The notes: a model not told the origin generated them from the sequence alone. Shown: positions 1 to 10,110, counted from the first letter of the stretch. The stretch: 64,000 bases of DNA from Pedomonas sp051304405 (GCF_051304405.1 NZ_JBPPGG010000002.1:372001-436000); one strand, 5' to 3'. Translations and numbers: made by a program.

Positions 1-1602
1 CTGAAGCCCGAGCTGCTGCGTGGGCTCATCCAGATCAAGGAAGGCAGCTGGTACAACGCCAAGCAGATCGAAACCACCATCGAGAGCCTGACCGAGACGG
101 CCGGCCTGTTCGGTTACGCATTTGCGGATATCCGTCCGCAGATCAACCGCAACAAGGAAGACCTGACGATGGACGTGACGTTCGTCGTCAACGAGGCGCC
201 GCGCGTCTACGTGGAGCGCATCGACATCAACGGCAACGTGCGCACGCTGGACAAGGTGGTGCGCCGCGAGTTCCGTCTGGCCGAGGGCGATCCGTTCAAC
301 AGCTTCAAGGTGCGCCGCTCCCGCGACCGTATCCAGTCGCTCGGCTTCTTCCAGGAAAAGCTGGAGATCGAGCAGAAGCCGGGCTCGTCGCCCGACCGGG
401 TGGTGCTGGAAGTCAACGTCGAAGAAAAGTCCACCGGCGAGTTGCAGGTGGGCGCGGGCTTCTCCTCGATCGAGAGCTTCATCGCCGACGTGTCGATCAC
501 CGAGCGCAACCTGCTCGGCAAGGGCCAGGAAGCGCGGCTGGGCTTCACCCTGTCCAGCTACCGCAACGAAATCGACTTCTCGTTCACCGAGCCCTACTTC
601 ATGGACCGGAACCTGGCGGCAGGTCTCGACATCTACCGGCGCGACCTCAACAGCTTCCGCTTCAACAACGTGGGCAACGACGACCGCCAGACCACCTACG
701 AGGAGGTCACCACCGGTTTCCGTCTGCGCTCGGGCTTCCCGATCACGGAATTCTGGTCGCTGGGTCTGCGCTACGGCCTGTCGCAGGCGGAAGTGTCGCT
801 GGACAAGAGCGTCTACTTCACCAACGGCAAGTGTAACCTGTTCACCGCCGGCAGCTACCTCTGCGACCTGGTCGGCCCGACCGGCAAGTCCAACCGCACC
901 ACCTCGTCGCTCGGCTACACGCTGGTGTTCGACAACCGCGACAACGCCATCCGCCCGAGCCGGGGCCAGCGCTTCACCTTCAGCCAGGACGTCGCCGGTG
1001 TCGGCGGCGGCGTGAAGTACGTGAACAGCCGCATCGACTACGACCGTTACTGGCGCCTGTTCGGCAGCAACTGGGTGCTGCGCACCGGCGCCGAAGGCGG
1101 TGCGGTGTTCGGCTGGGGCGGCCAGAACGTGCGCATCAACGACCGCTACTTCCTCGGCGGCCCGCGCATCCGCGGCTTCGAGATCCGCGGTATCGGTCCG
1201 CGCTCGGTGCGTACCTGCACCAAGGAAGGCGTGACCGCCAAGAGCTGCACGTCCGAAGGGCTGTCCTACGACGACCCGCTGGGCGGCGAGTTCTACTACC
1301 TCGGCAGCATGGAGCTGGAGGTGCCTCTGGGCGCAGCCGCCAGCGAAATGGGTCTGCGGACCTCCGCCTACGTGGACGTGGGCAGCCTCTGGAAAATCAG
1401 CAAGGCATCCGCCGTCGGCACCACCCCGGGCATCACCGAGGAGCTGTTGGGCGATACGCCGAGCCCGCGCGTATCCGTCGGCATCGGCGTCTCGTGGAAC
1501 TCTCCGTTCGGCCCGTTCCGCATTGACCTTGCCAAAGCACTGGTCAAGGAGGAAGGTGACGACACCGAAGTCTTCCAGTTCAACATAGGGACGAATTTTT
1601 AA
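1..1602 (+). CDS. bamA: BamA outer-membrane assembly protein, 5' truncated
   Basis: Core subunit of the BAM complex, which folds and inserts beta-barrel proteins into the outer membrane. The frame is open from base 1, so the gene begins outside the window; 533 residues are visible. The N-terminal part reads as the last POTRA domains, followed by a 16-strand barrel (Omp85/surface antigen domain). The loop-6 signature is seen as RIRGFE near bases 1166-1183 (family consensus VRGF), and the protein ends in an aromatic C-terminal beta-signal (FQFNIGTNF). Only one base separates the stop from skp, so the two are cotranscribed, as in most proteobacteria. Confidence 0.97.
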   Translation: MKPELLRGLIQIKEGSWYNAKQIETTIESLTETAGLFGYAFADIRPQINRNKEDLTMDVTFVVNEAPRVYVERIDINGNVRTLDKVVRREFRLAEGDPFNSFKVRRSRDRIQSLGFFQEKLEIEQKPGSSPDRVVLEVNVEEKSTGELQVGAGFSSIESFIADVSITERNLLGKGQEARLGFTLSSYRNEIDFSFTEPYFMDRNLAAGLDIYRRDLNSFRFNNVGNDDRQTTYEEVTTGFRLRSGFPITEFWSLGLRYGLSQAEVSLDKSVYFTNGKCNLFTAGSYLCDLVGPTGKSNRTTSSLGYTLVFDNRDNAIRPSRGQRFTFSQDVAGVGGGVKYVNSRIDYDRYWRLFGSNWVLRTGAEGGAVFGWGGQNVRINDRYFLGGPRIRGFEIRGIGPRSVRTCTKEGVTAKSCTSEGLSYDDPLGGEFYYLGSMELEVPLGAAASEMGLRTSAYVDVGSLWKISKASAVGTTPGITEELLGDTPSPRVSVGIGVSWNSPFGPFRIDLAKALVKEEGDDTEVFQFNIGTNF

Positions 1603-1603
1603 G

Positions 1604-2212
1604 ATGAAGAAAATTCTTTTGACCGCAGCGGTTTCCGCAGGCCTGGGCTTCGCCATGATCAGCCCGGTGATGGCGCAGCAGGCTGCCGCGCCGGCCGCTG
1701 CCGCGCAATCGCCGTACCTGGTGATCGACCTGAACCGCGTTGTTCTGGAATCGGCCGCGCTGAAGGCCGCCCAGCCGACCCTGGACGCCAAGAAGAATGC
1801 CTTCGAGAGCAAGCTGAAGACCTATCAGGATCAGCTCTCCGCCGATGCCAAGGCCCTGCAGCAGCAGGCCGAATCCGGCATCGCCGCGCCGGACGTGCTC
1901 CAGGCCAAGCAGCGCGAGCTTCAGGAAAAGGCCCAGAAGGCCGACCAGGAAGTGCAGCAGCTGCGCAACGACTTCGCCCGCACCACGGCCTTCGTCGAGA
2001 ACCAGATCCTGAACGGCTCCAAGCCGGTCATTGACCAGCTCATCAAGGAGCGCGGCGCGACCCTCGTGCTGAACCGCGACGCGGTGGTGTTCGCCAGCCC
2101 GAGCATCGACATCACCGGTGACGTGATCGCCCGGATGCAGCAGACCCTGCCGACCGTGTCCACCACGCCGCCGGCGCCGCAGCAGTCCGCCGCTCCGGCC
2201 GACAAGAAGTAA
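1604..2212 (+). CDS. skp: OmpH/Skp family periplasmic chaperone
   Basis: Holdase chaperone that carries unfolded outer-membrane proteins across the periplasm to BamA. 202 residues. A signal peptide is clear: MKK, a hydrophobic core, then cleavage after VMAQ-type residues near position 25. The middle (about 60-140) is charged and Gln/Lys/Ala-rich, as expected for the long coiled-coil tentacles, and the tail (about 180-202) is Pro/Ala-rich and probably disordered. The start lies one base after the bamA stop, with the ribosome binding site inside the bamA end. The next gene is fabZ; lpxD, usually found here, is absent. Confidence 0.93.
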   Translation: MKKILLTAAVSAGLGFAMISPVMAQQAAAPAAAAQSPYLVIDLNRVVLESAALKAAQPTLDAKKNAFESKLKTYQDQLSADAKALQQQAESGIAAPDVLQAKQRELQEKAQKADQEVQQLRNDFARTTAFVENQILNGSKPVIDQLIKERGATLVLNRDAVVFASPSIDITGDVIARMQQTLPTVSTTPPAPQQSAAPADKK

Positions 2213-2276
2213 GCACGACGCGACGTTCAACCGATTGCAGACGTAACGATCACAGCCGTACAGGGGGTATGCGTTC

Positions 2277-2732
2277 ATGAGCGGGACCGCTGAAACCGTA
2301 ACGATTGATCTCAAGCGGATCATGGAGATGATCCCGCATCGCTACCCCATGTTGCTGGTGGATCGGGTTGAGCAGGTGGAAGAAGGCTCGGCGGTGGGCA
2401 TCAAGGCCGTCACCATGAACGAGCCCTTCTTCCAGGGGCACTTCCCGGGGCATCCGGTGATGCCCGGCGTGCTGATCATCGAGGCCATGGCGCAGACGGC
2501 GGCCGTGCACGCCGTGCACACCATGGGCGCGGACGCCGAGGGCAAGCTCGTGTTCTTCATGAGCATCGACAACGCCAAGTTCCGCAAGCCGGTGGAGCCG
2601 GGCGTTCTCCTGCAACTGCGCGTGACGCAGACGCAGGTGCGCGGCCCGGTCCGCAAGTATCGGGGTGAAGCCTATGTGGGCGACACCAAGATGGCCGAGG
2701 CCGACTTCGCCGCGATGATCGCCAACGGGTAA
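2277..2732 (+). CDS. fabZ: 3-hydroxyacyl-ACP dehydratase FabZ
   Basis: Dehydrates beta-hydroxyacyl-ACP in each round of type II fatty acid synthesis (cytosol). 151 residues, normal length. The hot-dog-fold signature HFPGHPVMPG is present with catalytic His55, and Glu69 lies in the following helix (IIEAMAQ). The start is supported by an AGGGGG ribosome binding site about 10 bases upstream. It is the last gene of the bamA-skp-fabZ run and is followed at once by a strong terminator. In most LPS-producing proteobacteria fabZ sits between lpxD and lpxA; neither is here. Confidence 0.97.
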   Translation: MSGTAETVTIDLKRIMEMIPHRYPMLLVDRVEQVEEGSAVGIKAVTMNEPFFQGHFPGHPVMPGVLIIEAMAQTAAVHAVHTMGADAEGKLVFFMSIDNAKFRKPVEPGVLLQLRVTQTQVRGPVRKYRGEAYVGDTKMAEADFAAMIANG

Positions 2733-2787
2733 GGGGACCCCATCCGCTCGCACACGCGACCGGACTGGAAGAACTTGCAGGGGGAAA

Positions 2788-2814
2788 GGCCGGGGTTCGC
2801 GCCCCGGCCTTTTT
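2788..2814 (+). terminator. Rho-independent terminator after fabZ
   Basis: Perfect 8-bp stem GGCCGGGG/CCCCGGCC (2788-2795 with 2802-2809), 6-base loop, followed by TTTTT. It closes the bamA-skp-fabZ transcript and separates it from the convergent membrane-protein gene. Confidence 0.9.
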
Positions 2815-2846
2815 CTTTTGGCCGGGCGAATCCGCGCCCGGCGGGC

Positions 2847-4163
2847 TCAGGGCGTGAGCGGCCGGGCGGGCGGACTGTAGGCCGCCAGTTCCCCGGCCAT
2901 GCCCGCGAGGACTGCCCAATCGCCGGCGGCAAGGCCGAGGATCACCGCGCCCAGCGCGATCCGGCCGGGCCAGGACTCGCTCCACGGGGACGCGAGGCAA
3001 GCGGCCACCAGCACCATGGCGGGCGTGTGCCAGTACACCGAGTAGAGGAAGGTGTTCGTGCCGAACGCGCTGAACAGCAGGGCATAGCTCAGGAGGGAGG
3101 CAAGGGCCCCCATGCCGAACACGCGCCACTGGCCGCCGCGCCGCCAGGCGATGGTGGCCCCCAGCCCGCAGAGGGTGAGGCCGCCGAGCCAGAGGAGGGC
3201 TGCCGCAGGGGTGAAGGGCAGGCCGTTGTAGGTGGCCATGATCGGGATCGGACCGCTCAGGCTGGCGAGCGTGTCGGGCCGGAAAAGGGGCATGGTCGGG
3301 ACGACGCCCCGCGCAAGGCGCTCGGGAAAGCGGGCGATGTTCTCCAGCGCGCGCTCGGGCGTCGCGAAATGGCGCTGGAAGAAGCCGGCCTGATGGCTCA
3401 CCGGGTCATGGCCGGGGCGGGGCGTGAGGGTGCCCGTCGCCCCGGCGATGGCGTAGCCAAGGCCGCAGGCGACCACCAGCAGCACCGCGCCGCTGGCGAC
3501 GCTGCGCAGAAAGGCCGGCCGCAGGCGCAGGCCCCGCAGGTGCTGCCAGCAGAGGCCGAACCAGCCGACGTGGATGACGTTGGAAACGGTGACGCCGACC
3601 GCGCACAGGCCGGCGAGCCACCAGCCGCGCGCCAGCCAGCGCGCCGCGCCCGAGGCCAGCCGCAGGGCCAGCCACAGGATCAGCGCCATGAGCGTCGCCG
3701 AGAGGGCGTAACTGTCCGGCACCGCGCCGAACACCACCGGGGCGAAGGAGAGGGAGCCGATCAGCGTGGCGGCCGAGGCCTGCCAGACCGACAGGTCCAG
3801 AATGCGGAACGACAGGAAGAAGAACAGGGCTCTGGCGGCAGCGAAGGCGCCGAGTAGCCAGGGCAGCGTGGACTGCCGCCATGCTTCATCGTTCGCAACC
3901 AGCCCGGCGGCGGCGAGGGCCTTGCTCAGTGCCTTGAGCGGCAGGCCGGTGAGGGCGTTGAGCAGCGGGTGATTGAAGGTGAAGGTGGCCCAGGCATGGG
4001 CGATGGCACCCGCGCTGTTATTGGGGTCCGTATCGAAGATCACGTTGTACTGGGAGAACAGGCCGAGCCCGGCCCAGTGGCGGGCGAGCCCGCTCTCCCC
4101 GGCAAAGGCCAGCAGGCAGAGGAGCGCCACCGGCCAGACGCTGCTCAGGGATGCCCGCTGCAT
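2847..4163 (-). CDS. polytopic membrane protein, putative GT-C-type glycosyltransferase
   Basis: 438 residues with roughly ten or more hydrophobic segments spread over the whole length. Near the N terminus an acidic cluster in a first periplasmic loop (NVIFDTDPNN, followed by FNHPLLN) resembles the loop-1 acidic motif of lipid-linked-sugar-dependent GT-C glycosyltransferases (inference from shape, not a firm family match). It is the last gene of a three-gene minus-strand set: its ATG shares one base with the stop of the small EamA-like gene (TGATG), and that gene follows the HAD-UbiA fusion by 4 bases. The context suggests use of a prenyl-phosphate sugar made and flipped by the upstream products. 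Other readings: an uncharacterised membrane protein of another function. Confidence 0.6.
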   Translation of the reverse strand: MQRASLSSVWPVALLCLLAFAGESGLARHWAGLGLFSQYNVIFDTDPNNSAGAIAHAWATFTFNHPLLNALTGLPLKALSKALAAAGLVANDEAWRQSTLPWLLGAFAAARALFFFLSFRILDLSVWQASAATLIGSLSFAPVVFGAVPDSYALSATLMALILWLALRLASGAARWLARGWWLAGLCAVGVTVSNVIHVGWFGLCWQHLRGLRLRPAFLRSVASGAVLLVVACGLGYAIAGATGTLTPRPGHDPVSHQAGFFQRHFATPERALENIARFPERLARGVVPTMPLFRPDTLASLSGPIPIMATYNGLPFTPAAALLWLGGLTLCGLGATIAWRRGGQWRVFGMGALASLLSYALLFSAFGTNTFLYSVYWHTPAMVLVAACLASPWSESWPGRIALGAVILGLAAGDWAVLAGMAGELAAYSPPARPLTP

Positions 4164-4534
4164 CAGCTGCTCCGCGCGACCAGCACCGCGCCGACGGCGA
4201 TGATGACCGTCCCCGCAAGACGGGCGGCATTGATCTGCTCGCCGAGGAACAGGGCGCTGACGGCCATGGTGAGCACGAAGCCCAGCCCCACGAAGGGATA
4301 GGCGAAGGAGAGCTCCACCTTCGACAGCACCAGGATCCAGACGATCGCCGACAGCCCGTAGAGGATGAGCCCCGCCACGATCAGGGGCGACATCAGGAGG
4401 GCGAGGAGGCGGGCGCCCATGCCGCCCGCGACGGCGGCCGCCGCCGGGGAACCGGCACCCAGTTTCAGCACCACCTGCGCCAGCGAGGACAGGCTGATGC
4501 TCGTGACCAGAAGGAGAATGACCTGAAGGTTCAT
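4163..4534 (-). CDS. small EamA/SMR-like four-TM protein, putative lipid-linked-sugar flippase subunit
   Basis: 123 residues with four predicted membrane helices. The C-terminal part (ELSFAYPFVGLGFVL, then LFLGEQINAARLAGTVII) is the typical half-EamA/SMR signature seen in ArnE/ArnF-like flippase subunits and small multidrug transporters. The start is set at an ATG four bases after the stop of the HAD-UbiA gene; a longer reading upstream would overlap that gene and adds non-hydrophobic residues. The position between a prenyl-phosphate transferase and a GT-C-like gene favours flipping of the lipid-linked sugar over drug export. Its substrate is not shown by the sequence. Confidence 0.7.
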   Translation of the reverse strand: MNLQVILLLVTSISLSSLAQVVLKLGAGSPAAAAVAGGMGARLLALLMSPLIVAGLILYGLSAIVWILVLSKVELSFAYPFVGLGFVLTMAVSALFLGEQINAARLAGTVIIAVGAVLVARSS

Positions 4535-4538
4535 GGGA

Positions 4539-6062
4539 TCAGGAGTGAAATGCGGCAAGGAGACGGGAGGGTTTCTGGCTGGCGGCGAGCACCACCAGGC
4601 TGCACGCGAGGATGACGACGCGGGAGACCCGGTCGCGCAGCGCAAAGACGATGGGATCGTCCGTCAGGAAGCCGCGCTGCGCCGCCAGCCACATGCGGCT
4701 GATCCAGTAGAGCAGCAGGGGGCAGACCGCCCACAGCAGAACCGGTGTGGCATAGACGCCGGTCTCGGCGGTCGCGTTGATGTAGAGGGCCATCACCACC
4801 ACGGCGGCGTAGCCGGACGACACGCCGAAGGTGGCCAGCACCGGCTCGTCGATGAGCTGGTAGCCTCGGCCGGAGAGGGTCCGGGTGCCCCGGCGGCTGG
4901 CATCGGACACCTCGGCGTAGCGCTTGGCGAAAGCGAGGCTGGTGAACAGCAGCATGGAGAAGCCCAGCAGCCAGAAGCTGGGCACGATCTGGCACGCCGC
5001 CGCGCCCGCGAGGACCCGCAGCGTGTAGAGCCCGGCCAGCAGCATCACGTCCACCAGCGGCGTCTGTTTCAGCCGCGCCGAGTAGGCGGTTGTCACCGCC
5101 ACATAGAGCAGCAGCAGCCCGAGAAACGCCGGGGAGACGGAATAGGCGACAAGGATGGAGCCGAGCGCCAGGGTGGCGGCGGTCAGCATTCCGTGGAGGA
5201 TATTCGCCTCGCCAGAGGCAAACGGCCGGTTCTTCTTGCGCGGGTGGCGGCGGTCATGCTCCAGGTCGAGCAGGTCGTTCACCAGATAGACCGCCGACGC
5301 CATGGCCGAGAAACAGCAGAAGGCGACCAGAACCCGCGCCCAGACGGCCGCCGCGAAGGTCTGGCTGGCGACCAGCGGCACGAACAGCAGCAGGTTCTTC
5401 ACCCACTGGTAGGGGCGCATGGCCCGCAGCAGCGGCAGCCAGGGCGCGCGGCGGCGGGAGAGCACCACCGGCGCCGGGTGGGTCCGCGCAAGCCGCCGCA
5501 CCACCGCGGAGGGTGCATTGGCCGCCAGCGCGCGCCGGGCCTGCGCCCATACCGGCAGATCCGCCGCGCTATTGCCGATGTAGTCGAAGCCGCCCGCGCC
5601 GTAGCGGTCGACCAGCGCCTCCGCCTTGCGCGCGCCGCCCAGATTGACCGCGCCGCGGGTGGCCAGCACCTCGTCGAACAACCCCAGGTGATCGCTCACC
5701 CGGTCCGCGATGCGCTGATCGGCGGCCGTCGCCAGCACGGTGCGGCACCCGGCGTTGCGGGCAGCCTCTACCGCGTCGATCACCCGCGGGTCATAGGGCA
5801 GCAGGGCAGGATCGAGCCCGAGCCGGTCCTCGATGCGCTGCTTGACGGCGGCGCGGCCGGCCGGAAGCCAGAAGGGCAGGCGCAACAGCGCCGACGGCGT
5901 TTTCCGCGCCAGAGCGATGATGCTTTCATGCAGGGTGTCGCTCTTGATGAGAGTGCCGTCCAGATCCACCACCAGCGGCACGTTTGGCGACAGGCCCCCG
6001 GGTTCCGGGCCGGCCGGCCCGCCCTGCACCGATACTGACGACTCTGCCCCGTAGTCGCGCAT
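4539..6062 (-). CDS. HAD phosphatase-UbiA prenyltransferase fusion, decaprenyl-phosphate phosphoribosyltransferase-like
   Basis: 507 residues, two domains. Residues about 28-200: HAD-type phosphatase with motif I DLDGT (Asp33, Asp35) and a late GNSAADLP acidic motif at 163-170. Residues about 212-505: UbiA-type membrane prenyltransferase with RPYQWVKN at 216-223, the prenyl-diphosphate/Mg motif NDLLDLEHD (262-270) and several membrane helices. The RP.QWVKN and ND..D...D..HP.K..RP pattern matches mycobacterial Rv3806c, which transfers 5-phosphoribose to decaprenyl phosphate; the fused phosphatase could then remove the 5'-phosphate. Fusions of this kind are known in rhizobia (NoeC-type, Nod-factor arabinosylation). 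A GAGGGG site precedes the ATG. First gene of the three-gene cassette; no DprE1/DprE2 epimerase genes are in the window. Confidence 0.85.
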   Translation of the reverse strand: MRDYGAESSVSVQGGPAGPEPGGLSPNVPLVVDLDGTLIKSDTLHESIIALARKTPSALLRLPFWLPAGRAAVKQRIEDRLGLDPALLPYDPRVIDAVEAARNAGCRTVLATAADQRIADRVSDHLGLFDEVLATRGAVNLGGARKAEALVDRYGAGGFDYIGNSAADLPVWAQARRALAANAPSAVVRRLARTHPAPVVLSRRRAPWLPLLRAMRPYQWVKNLLLFVPLVASQTFAAAVWARVLVAFCCFSAMASAVYLVNDLLDLEHDRRHPRKKNRPFASGEANILHGMLTAATLALGSILVAYSVSPAFLGLLLLYVAVTTAYSARLKQTPLVDVMLLAGLYTLRVLAGAAACQIVPSFWLLGFSMLLFTSLAFAKRYAEVSDASRRGTRTLSGRGYQLIDEPVLATFGVSSGYAAVVVMALYINATAETGVYATPVLLWAVCPLLLYWISRMWLAAQRGFLTDDPIVFALRDRVSRVVILACSLVVLAASQKPSRLLAAFHS

Positions 6063-6394
6063 CGATTACGTCCCCTCAATGAAATTGAGATTAAAAAGGC
6101 TTTGGGAACTATCAACGATCAATTCGGAGTTTGATTTTGGAGGAAATAAAAAATCGCCCGGATGTCCTGACCAGGCCTTAAACGCATCCCGCGTCCCCTG
6201 TATCCGGGAAGACGTGCGCCAAATTCATCCAGTCAAACCGCTTGTCTAGAGTTACTGGAGTTCAAGGAAAGTGGCGGGGTTTCGGCTTTTGTCTGTTGAT
6301 AACCTTAGTCCATCGGCACACCGCCGTTCCGGCACAGGTTCCCCGTGCCGGCCGGAGCGCCGCCGGTCTGGTTGGGGGTGATCTGCCGGTGATC
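6063..6394. other. intergenic region upstream of the HAD-UbiA cassette
   Basis: 332 bases without a credible gene. The part next to the cassette (6063-6160) is clearly more AT-rich than its surroundings and probably holds the minus-strand promoter. The rest is GC-rich, runs towards the 3' end of the GST gene and shows nothing recognised. Confidence 0.5.
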
Positions 6395-7015
6395 TCAGGA
6401 GAGCGGCTGTCCCACGACCTTGGCGTAGGCGGGGCGGGCGCGCAGCCGGTCATACCAGCGGGCGAGGTTGGGCAGGTCGCGCCGCTCGATGGGCAGGGTG
6501 AACCAGGCGTGGATCAGGGTGCCGAGGGGAATGTCGCCCATGCCGAGCGCCGCGCCGGAGAGATAGGGCTGGCGGGCGAGCTGGTCGTCCACAATGGCGA
6601 GGAGCTTGCCGGCGCGCTCGACGGCGGCGCGAATGGCGTCCATGTCCCGCTGCGCCTCGGGCGTGCGGACCAGCCCCCAGAAGATGACGGAGTAGGACGG
6701 CACGAAGTTGAGGCTGGTCCAGTCCATCCAGCGGTCGGCCAGCGCCCGCTCCGCCGGATCGTCGGCGTAGAGCGTGCCCGGCGCATAACGGGCGCACAGG
6801 TACCGCACGATGGCGTTGGACTCCCACAGCACCAGGTTGCCGTCCTCCACCACCGGGATCTGCTGGTTGGGGTTGAGCGCGGCGAATTCCGGGGTGTCGA
6901 GCTGGCCGAAGGCACCGCCCACGTCCACCCGGGTGTAGGGGACACCCACTTCCTCCACACACCACTGCACCTTCCTGACATTGTTGGAATTGGCCCGGCC
7001 CCAGATCTTCAGCAT
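6395..7015 (-). CDS. glutathione S-transferase family protein
   Basis: 206 residues. An N-terminal thioredoxin-like domain (1-78) contains NPNQQIPVVEDGNLVLWESNAI, where the cis-Pro in QIPVV and the ES pair bind glutathione; an all-helical C-terminal domain (about 88-206) follows. The start (MLKIWGRANSNNV) is set by an AGGAGG ribosome binding site seven bases upstream; a longer frame reaches beyond it without a site. The N-terminal SNNVRK places a Ser/Asn near the usual catalytic position, as in bacterial beta/theta-like GSTs. Substrate unknown; it may act in detoxification. It lies downstream of gltA but is separated by a terminator-like hairpin. Confidence 0.9.
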   Translation of the reverse strand: MLKIWGRANSNNVRKVQWCVEEVGVPYTRVDVGGAFGQLDTPEFAALNPNQQIPVVEDGNLVLWESNAIVRYLCARYAPGTLYADDPAERALADRWMDWTSLNFVPSYSVIFWGLVRTPEAQRDMDAIRAAVERAGKLLAIVDDQLARQPYLSGAALGMGDIPLGTLIHAWFTLPIERRDLPNLARWYDRLRARPAYAKVVGQPLS

Positions 7016-7194
7016 GACGCGCCTCCTGCGATTGGCCTTGTGCGGCTGTCGGATGTGATAGCCTGGCAGAGAGCGGAAACGCCCCGCGGGAGTCAAGACG
7101 GCCCACTGCAAGGCAGGCATCACACGGCGGCATAGCGCCTTGAAGGGGCAAGGAAAAAGCGCGCAACACCAAAGGGCCCAGAGGACAAGGGCGC

Positions 7195-7230
7195 AAAGGA
7201 AAAGGGCGCAGGTTCGAGTGAACCCGCGCC
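7195..7230 (-). terminator. terminator-like hairpin after gltA
   Basis: An 11-bp stem with one mismatch (7205-7215 with 7220-7230, 4-base loop). Read on the minus strand it is followed by CCCTTTTCCTTT, a weak U-rich tract. It lies 60 bases beyond the gltA stop and is the likely end of the gltX-gltA transcript. Confidence 0.6.
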
Positions 7231-7252
7231 CCGTTCCGGTTCGGCAAGTGCC

Positions 7253-7289
7253 GCCAGCGCTTAGCGCTGGTTGATGTCGCTGCCAGCGC

Positions 7290-7307
<18 letters not shown>
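7253..7307 (-). repeat. 26-bp direct duplication of the gltA 3' end
   Basis: The same 26 bases occur at 7253-7278 and 7282-7307, separated by 3 bases. The upstream copy on the minus strand is the last codons and stop of gltA (DINQR-stop); the other copy repeats these codons and the stop after the true end. Each copy contains the perfect palindrome CCAGCGC-TTA-GCGCTGG spanning the stop codon. Confidence 0.9.
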
Positions 7308-8576
<1,269 letters not shown>

Positions 8577-8615
8577 ATCTTGTCCTTACCTATCCCCTAA
8601 CGCGAGTCTGTGTCG

Positions 8616-10049
8616 TTACTTTCCCGACGCTGCTGCCGAAATCGCATCTTCAATGCGGCCGAGGCTCTCCTCCCTACCAAGCCCCGACAGCACGTCGAAA
8701 ATGCCGGGCGAAGTGGTCGAACCGGTCAGCGCTGCCCGCAGGGGCTGTGCCACCTTGCCCAATCCCACTCCCAGACGTTCCGCCAGGGCGCGAACCGTTG
8801 CCTCCAGGGCATCCGTTCGCCACTCGGCGGTGTCCGCCAGCGCCTTATAGGCTTCCCGAAGCACTTCGGGTGCTGGCGGTTGTAGCAGCTTTATTGCGCC
8901 CGCGTCGAGCGGAATTGGGCGGGTGCGAAAGAAGAAAAGCGCGCTCTGTGCCAATTCAACCAAGGTTTTCGCGCGAACTTTCAACTCCTTGATATTGCTT
9001 TGCAGCATGGCGCGCTCCGCGTCCGACAGCTGCCGCTCCAGCAGGGACTCGATGCGCGGGACCACCAGCGCGGTCAGACGGGCGTCGTCGGCCTCCCGCA
9101 TATAATGACCGTTGAGGTGTTCGAGTTTCTTCATGTCGAAGCGCGAGGGCGAACGGCCCACCGCTTCGATGGAGAACCACTCGATGGCCTGCTGGCGGGA
9201 AATGATCTCCTCGTCGCCATAGCCCCAGCCCAGACGCAGGAGATAGTTCTCCACCGCCTCCGGCAGGAAGCCCATCTCGCGGTATTCGGTCACGCCCAGC
9301 GCGCCGTGCCGCTTGGAGAGCTTGGCGCCGTCCGCGCCGTGAATCAGCGGGATGTGGGCATAGACCGGCTCCGGCCAGCCCAGCGCCCGGATGAGGGCGA
9401 GCTGGCGGAAGGCGTTGTTGAGGTGGTCGTCACCGCGAATGACGTGGGTGACGCCCATGTCATGGTCGTCCACCACCACGGCCAGCATGTAGGTGGGGGT
9501 GCCGTCCGCCCGCAGCAGGACCATGTCGTCCAGCTGCTCGTGGGAGACGGTAACCTCGCCCTGCACCAGATCGCGGATGGTGGTCTCGCCGGTTTGCGGC
9601 GCCTTGAGGCGGATGACCGGCTTCACGCCCGCAGGCGCTTCGGACGGGTCGCGGTCGCGCCAGCGGCCGTCGTATTTCATCGGGCGGCCCTCGGCGCGGG
9701 CCTTGGCGCGCATCTCCTCCAGCTCCTCGGGCGTGGCGTAGCAGTAGTAGGCCTTGCCCTCCGCCAGAAGCTGGCGGGCCACCTCCGCATGGCGCTCGGC
9801 GCGGGCGAACTGGTAGGTGATCTCGCCATCCCACTCCAGATTGAGCCACTTCATGCCATCGATGATGGCGTCAATGGCTGCCTGGGTGGAGCGTTCGCGG
9901 TCCGTGTCCTCGATGCGGAGCAGGAACTTGCCGCCGAAGTGGCGGGCGAACAGGTAGTTGAACAACGCGGTGCGGGCACCGCCGATGTGGAGGAAACCGG
10001 TCGGAGATGGCGCAAAGCGCGTGACCACCGGGGTTGGACTTGAACCCAT
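8616..10049 (-). CDS. gltX: glutamate--tRNA ligase
   Basis: Charges tRNA-Glu with glutamate. 477 residues, a class I synthetase. The HIGH-type motif is seen as FLHIGGARTALFNYLFARH near residues 19-37, and the KMSKS-type motif as KLSKRHG near residue 250; the C-terminal anticodon-binding helical domain follows. Many alphaproteobacteria carry two GltX proteins, one of which glutamylates tRNA-Gln; which role this copy has cannot be told here. Divergent from comEC across 61 bases. Confidence 0.97.
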   Translation of the reverse strand: MGSSPTPVVTRFAPSPTGFLHIGGARTALFNYLFARHFGGKFLLRIEDTDRERSTQAAIDAIIDGMKWLNLEWDGEITYQFARAERHAEVARQLLAEGKAYYCYATPEELEEMRAKARAEGRPMKYDGRWRDRDPSEAPAGVKPVIRLKAPQTGETTIRDLVQGEVTVSHEQLDDMVLLRADGTPTYMLAVVVDDHDMGVTHVIRGDDHLNNAFRQLALIRALGWPEPVYAHIPLIHGADGAKLSKRHGALGVTEYREMGFLPEAVENYLLRLGWGYGDEEIISRQQAIEWFSIEAVGRSPSRFDMKKLEHLNGHYMREADDARLTALVVPRIESLLERQLSDAERAMLQSNIKELKVRAKTLVELAQSALFFFRTRPIPLDAGAIKLLQPPAPEVLREAYKALADTAEWRTDALEATVRALAERLGVGLGKVAQPLRAALTGSTTSPGIFDVLSGLGREESLGRIEDAISAAASGK

Positions 10050-10110
10050 CGTACACCTGACCGAAACTGGTGGTTAAAATCGTTGGGGCGGCTCTAGCAC
10101 AGCGGGGCAA

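Noticed and set aside
4533..6038. 501-codon plus-strand frame opposite the HAD-UbiA gene
   Set aside because: Shadow frame; Arg/Gln/His/Gly-rich with no motif, while the minus strand has clear domains.
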